From NCBI GenBank assembly GCA_018061265.1, contig JAGOUM010000009.1, positions 1 through 64,000 on the forward strand: DNA of 64,000 nt, read 5' to 3'. Position 1 is the stretch's first letter, and every line of letters starts with the position of its first letter. The position numbers were made by a program, and so were the translations under genes. This document shows positions 61,395 through 64,000 of this stretch, in pieces. Source of the DNA: Rhodoferax sp. GTDB lineage: Bacteria; Pseudomonadota; Gammaproteobacteria; Burkholderiales; Burkholderiaceae_C. The notes under the pieces are model-generated. The model was not told where the DNA came from, searched no databases, and worked only from the letters and a program-made list of their open reading frames with translations.

Positions 61395-63212
61395 GTGCCC
61401 GACGATTTCTTATTTGAATCCGCACCGTTTAACGCCCTGACGGCACCGCAGAAAACACAGCTGCGCGAGGTGGCCCAGATCACCAGCTACCCCAAAGGCA
61501 GCACCTTGCTGGTGCCCGACCACGCACTTGAGCACGTCTGGGTGATCGCTGCGGGCCACGCCCAGATCGACGAAGACGGGCATGTGCATATTTTGGCTGC
61601 CCACGAAGCATTTGGCTGGCGGGCCATGCTGACCGGCCACAACCACGCCACGGTCACCGCGCTCGATGAGGTGCAGGTCTGGCAGTTGCCCAAGGTCACC
61701 CTGCTGGCCTTTCTGGGCATGAATGCCGGTTTTAGCGCCAAGGTGTTTGCCGAAGTTGCACAAAACCTGGCCAACGACGACCAGATCGACCACAACCGCG
61801 AAATGATGTCGCTGATGCTGGTGCGTGTGAAAGACGCCTACCTGCAAAAGCCGTTTTATGTGGACGGCCACCTGGATCTGGTGACGGTCTGCCGCATCCT
61901 GTCAGAAAACAAGCTGACCAATGCGCTGGTGCGCCATGTGCACAATGGCACCGAGCGTATTGGCATGTTCACCACCACCGACCTGCGCGATGCGCTTCTT
62001 AATTCTATAGCTGTTAGCGCAATACCAGTAAGCGCTGTAGCCCATTTTGACCTGATAAGTCTGAGTCCCGACGCGGAGCTGTTTGAGGCCCTGCTGACGA
62101 TGCTGCGCCACCGCGTGCACCGGGTGCTGGTCAAAGACGGTGACACCATTCTGGGCATCCTGAGCCAGCTGGATCTGATGAGCTTTATGTCCAACCACTC
62201 ACACCTGATCACGCTGGAGGTGGAGCAGGCAAGCACCGTGGACGACTTGCGCCGCGCCGCGCTGCAGGTGGACGATTCGATCAAGATGTTGCAGCGCGGG
62301 GGCATGCGCATTGAGATCATCTCGAAACTGGTGAGTGAGCTCAACGGACAGATTTTTGCCAAACTGTGGTCACTGCTGGCACCCCCCGAGCTGGTGCAAA
62401 ACAGCTGCCTGTTGGTGATGGGCAGCGAAGGCCGTGGTGAACAAATCCTCAAAACCGATCAGGACAATGCGCTGCTGCTGCGTGATGGTTACAGCCACAC
62501 CGATCTGGCCGAGATTACCCGGCAATTCAGCGCCGCGCTGCTGACTTTTGGTTACCCACCCTGCCCTGGCAACATCATGGTGACCAACCCGCAGTGGTGC
62601 CAGAACCTGGCTGGCTTTCGCGAGACCATCACCCAATGGCTGTACGGTGGCGACCCGGAAGGCGCCATGAATCTGGCCATCTTCATGGATGCGCGCGCAG
62701 TCAGTGGTGATGCCAGTTTGCTCGACAGCGCGCGTGACCATGCCCTCAAACTGGTCATAGGCAGCCACACCTACCTGGCACGCATGGCCAACGCCATTGA
62801 CCAGTTTGCAGAACCCGCCACCAGCTGGTGGGGCCGTCTGACACAGTTGCAGGTGCGCGAGGCAGAGACGTTTGACCTGAAGAAGATCGGTACCTTTCCC
62901 ATTGTGCATGGCGCGCGCGTGCTGGCACTGGAGCACCGGTTGCAGTCACTGAGTACGGTCGAGCGACTCCAGACCATGGCCGATCAGTTTGTGGTGGCAC
63001 CGGCTCTGGTGCGCGACCTGATCGAGACGCTGCATATGCTGATGGCGCTGAAACTGCGCAACAACCTGCGCCAGCTCTCGCTCGGGCAACCGGTCAGCAA
63101 CCTGGTGGAACTCAGCAGCCTGGGCACGCTCGACCGCGACATGCTGCAAGACGCGCTGGGCATCATCCGGATGTTCAAGCAGCATTTAAGGCTGCGATAC
63201 CACCTGGATTGA
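61395..63212 (+). CDS. cNMP-binding-like/CBS/DUF294 putative nucleotidyltransferase (second copy)
   Basis: A 605-residue paralogue of the protein at 44707, with the same order: cNMP-like N terminus (about 10-125), CBS pair (about 155-270), nucleotidyltransferase domain with GSEGRGEQILKTDQDN, and DUF294_C. It starts with GTG at 61395. Upstream there is only 13 bp to a terminator T-run and no good ribosome site, so expression probably depends on read-through from actP. The linker between the two CBS units (SIAVSAIPVSAVAHFDL) is encoded by a 50-bp repeat. DUF294 genes beside actP are a recurring arrangement; the reaction is unknown. Confidence 0.9.
   Translation: MPDDFLFESAPFNALTAPQKTQLREVAQITSYPKGSTLLVPDHALEHVWVIAAGHAQIDEDGHVHILAAHEAFGWRAMLTGHNHATVTALDEVQVWQLPKVTLLAFLGMNAGFSAKVFAEVAQNLANDDQIDHNREMMSLMLVRVKDAYLQKPFYVDGHLDLVTVCRILSENKLTNALVRHVHNGTERIGMFTTTDLRDALLNSIAVSAIPVSAVAHFDLISLSPDAELFEALLTMLRHRVHRVLVKDGDTILGILSQLDLMSFMSNHSHLITLEVEQASTVDDLRRAALQVDDSIKMLQRGGMRIEIISKLVSELNGQIFAKLWSLLAPPELVQNSCLLVMGSEGRGEQILKTDQDNALLLRDGYSHTDLAEITRQFSAALLTFGYPPCPGNIMVTNPQWCQNLAGFRETITQWLYGGDPEGAMNLAIFMDARAVSGDASLLDSARDHALKLVIGSHTYLARMANAIDQFAEPATSWWGRLTQLQVREAETFDLKKIGTFPIVHGARVLALEHRLQSLSTVERLQTMADQFVVAPALVRDLIETLHMLMALKLRNNLRQLSLGQPVSNLVELSSLGTLDRDMLQDALGIIRMFKQHLRLRYHLD
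62003..62052 (+). repeat. Copy of the 50-bp palindromic element inside the second DUF294 gene
   Basis: TTCTATAGCTG, a 23-bp middle starting TTAGCGC and ending TAAGCGCT, then GTAGCCCATTTTGACC. The best preserved palindrome of the set (TAGCGC against GCGCTG/TA). Same strand and same reading frame as the tlyA copy; both encode an A-x-...-SA-x-x-x-FDL pattern. AT-leaning patch within a GC-rich gene. Confidence 0.55.
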
Positions 63213-63242
63213 GCGACAACCTGCTTTTTTGCAACGCCTCGT

Positions 63243-63713
63243 TCATGGCGAAACCATCGCCAGGCGTGGAAAGTAGCTGCGGTAACGCGCGGCGTCGCGG
63301 GTGAGAAGCTGCAAATTGCTTACCAGCGCGTGGGCACCAATATAGAAGTCGGGCATGGGCGAGGTTTTGCTGCCTTTGGATTGCCGATACACCCTGAAAG
63401 CCTGCCCGGCCATGAATGCAGCGTCCCACGGCAACGCCTCACGTACCAACGGCAGTGCGGCCAGCACCGCCTCCAGGTCGGCCGCGCGCTCAAAACGCGG
63501 GCTGATTTCGGCGAGGATGATCGGATTGATCACCAATGCGCCCTGCGCACCGCAGCGCTCGAGTTGCGCCAGCGACCAATCACACCACTGCGGGTCGTCC
63601 GCCAGCACATCGATCAGCACACAGCTGTCGACCAGGGTTGCCTTCGGTTGCTGCGTCTGCAGGTACTGCGCGCTTGGTTCGCGCACTTCAGGCGCGTTGT
63701 CGGTTGCGCTCAT
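63243..63713 (-). CDS. PIN-domain toxin (VapC-like)
   Basis: A 156-residue PIN-fold ribonuclease. The acidic active site is complete: Asp29 (LVDSCVLIDV), Glu69 (LAEIS), Asp122 (MPDFYIGAHA) and Asp140 (LLTRDAARY). The first 24 residues precede the fold and may be a true extension or reflect a later start. VapC toxins cleave tRNA or rRNA when not bound by antitoxin. The gene overlaps the upstream antitoxin gene by 4 bp (ATGA). Confidence 0.9.
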   Translation of the reverse strand: MSATDNAPEVREPSAQYLQTQQPKATLVDSCVLIDVLADDPQWCDWSLAQLERCGAQGALVINPIILAEISPRFERAADLEAVLAALPLVREALPWDAAFMAGQAFRVYRQSKGSKTSPMPDFYIGAHALVSNLQLLTRDAARYRSYFPRLAMVSP

Positions 63714-63952
63714 CCGCGCAAAAAAGCCATGAACTCGTCCGTGCCCATGCCTTTGAACGCAGCCGCATTGGCACGGCCACGCACGCGTTCAAACGATTGG
63801 CGCAGACGGGTCACTGGCGCAGCGGCAGCCAGCCGGACGAGCACGTCGCCGTTGCCCTGCACCTCAAACTCAACCTCGCAGTGGGGATGAAGCCCAGCCT
63901 GCTCACGTACGGCTTGAGGGATCGTGACCTGACCTTTGCTGGTAATCTTCAT
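63710..63952 (-). CDS. AbrB/SpoVT-type antitoxin (VapB/MazE-like)
   Basis: An 80-residue protein with an N-terminal swapped-hairpin DNA-binding domain (MKITSKGQVTIPQAVREQAGL) and a C-terminal tail that should wrap the PIN toxin (FERVRGRANAAAFKGMG). It should neutralise the toxin and repress the operon. AAGGAG ten bases upstream of the ATG overlaps the putative operator. First gene of the pair, as is usual. Confidence 0.92.
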   Translation of the reverse strand: MKITSKGQVTIPQAVREQAGLHPHCEVEFEVQGNGDVLVRLAAAAPVTRLRQSFERVRGRANAAAFKGMGTDEFMAFLRG

Positions 63953-63955
63953 GTA

Positions 63956-63977
63956 TTCTTACTCCTTTGAGTAAGAA
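63956..63977. promoter_or_regulatory. Operator of the toxin-antitoxin pair
   Basis: TTCTTACTC (63956-63964) and GAGTAAGAA (63969-63977) form a perfect 9-bp inverted repeat with a 4-bp spacer, just before the antitoxin start. The ribosome-binding AAGGAG lies inside it, so it may act as DNA operator, as RNA hairpin hiding the ribosome site, or both. Confidence 0.6.
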
Positions 63978-64000
63978 GCTTACCACAATGCAGTTCAAAC

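Overview
The window looks like chromosomal DNA of a GC-rich betaproteobacterium, most likely Burkholderiales/Comamonadaceae (Rhodoferax- or Polaromonas-like). The reasons are the protein sequence character, a SAH riboswitch in front of ahcY, TRAP and acetate transport loci, and the dense gene packing. The genus is an inference. I see no rRNA, tRNA, CRISPR array, insertion sequence or prophage. Almost everything is carbon metabolism, transport and regulation.

Layout. 1-5463: a hexuronate/aldonate island with UxuA, a three-gene TRAP transporter and a second, unrelated mannonate dehydratase of the enolase superfamily (ManD). 5491-6917: a small predicted outer-membrane protein and a lipoprotein-like alpha/beta hydrolase. 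6903-16992: a sugar-phosphate block. A six-gene minus-strand run (AfuABC-type ABC importer, tal, pgi, HAD phosphatase) diverges from zwf-hexR across a 243-bp region with a HexR-like palindrome. 17059-18276: an M20 amidohydrolase. 18401-22111: galE and two GDP-mannose-type nucleotidyltransferases. 22180-26044: a SAH-riboswitch operon ahcY-tlyA-metF-DUF985. 26272-39055: glycogen metabolism, glgP-glgB-glgX on + converging on pgm-glgC-glgA-malQ on -. 39215-46569: prfC, an acyltransferase, a HAD phosphatase/MFS pair, DUF2721 and a CBS/DUF294 protein. 46699-50819: a DapB-like reductase, a ClC antiporter, a MarR regulator and NhaD. 50894-63212: an acetate/monocarboxylate uptake and sensing locus. It has an SSS-histidine kinase, a receiver-only regulator, a membrane pseudokinase-exonuclease, two SSS transporters each with its own small partner (DUF4212, DUF485), and a second DUF294 protein. 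63243-63952: a VapBC-type toxin-antitoxin pair.

How the genes connect. Glucose-6-phosphate is the hub: pgi, zwf, tal, pgm and glgC all feed from it or to it. The importer beside them is usually labelled ferric, but its family and neighbourhood fit a hexose/heptulose-phosphate importer of the AfuABC kind. The acetate end of the window resembles CrbS/ActP loci known from Pseudomonas and Vibrio, with unusual signalling parts.

The most unusual sequence-level observation is a 50-bp AT-leaning palindromic element (core TAGCTG, 15 bp, then AAGCGCT or a variant) that recurs in the window. It lies inside coding sequence of tlyA and a DUF294 gene, probably inside a HAD phosphatase gene and pgi, and at the 3' end of the DUF985 gene, where it supplies the stop codon. 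All alignments and coordinates here were made by eye.
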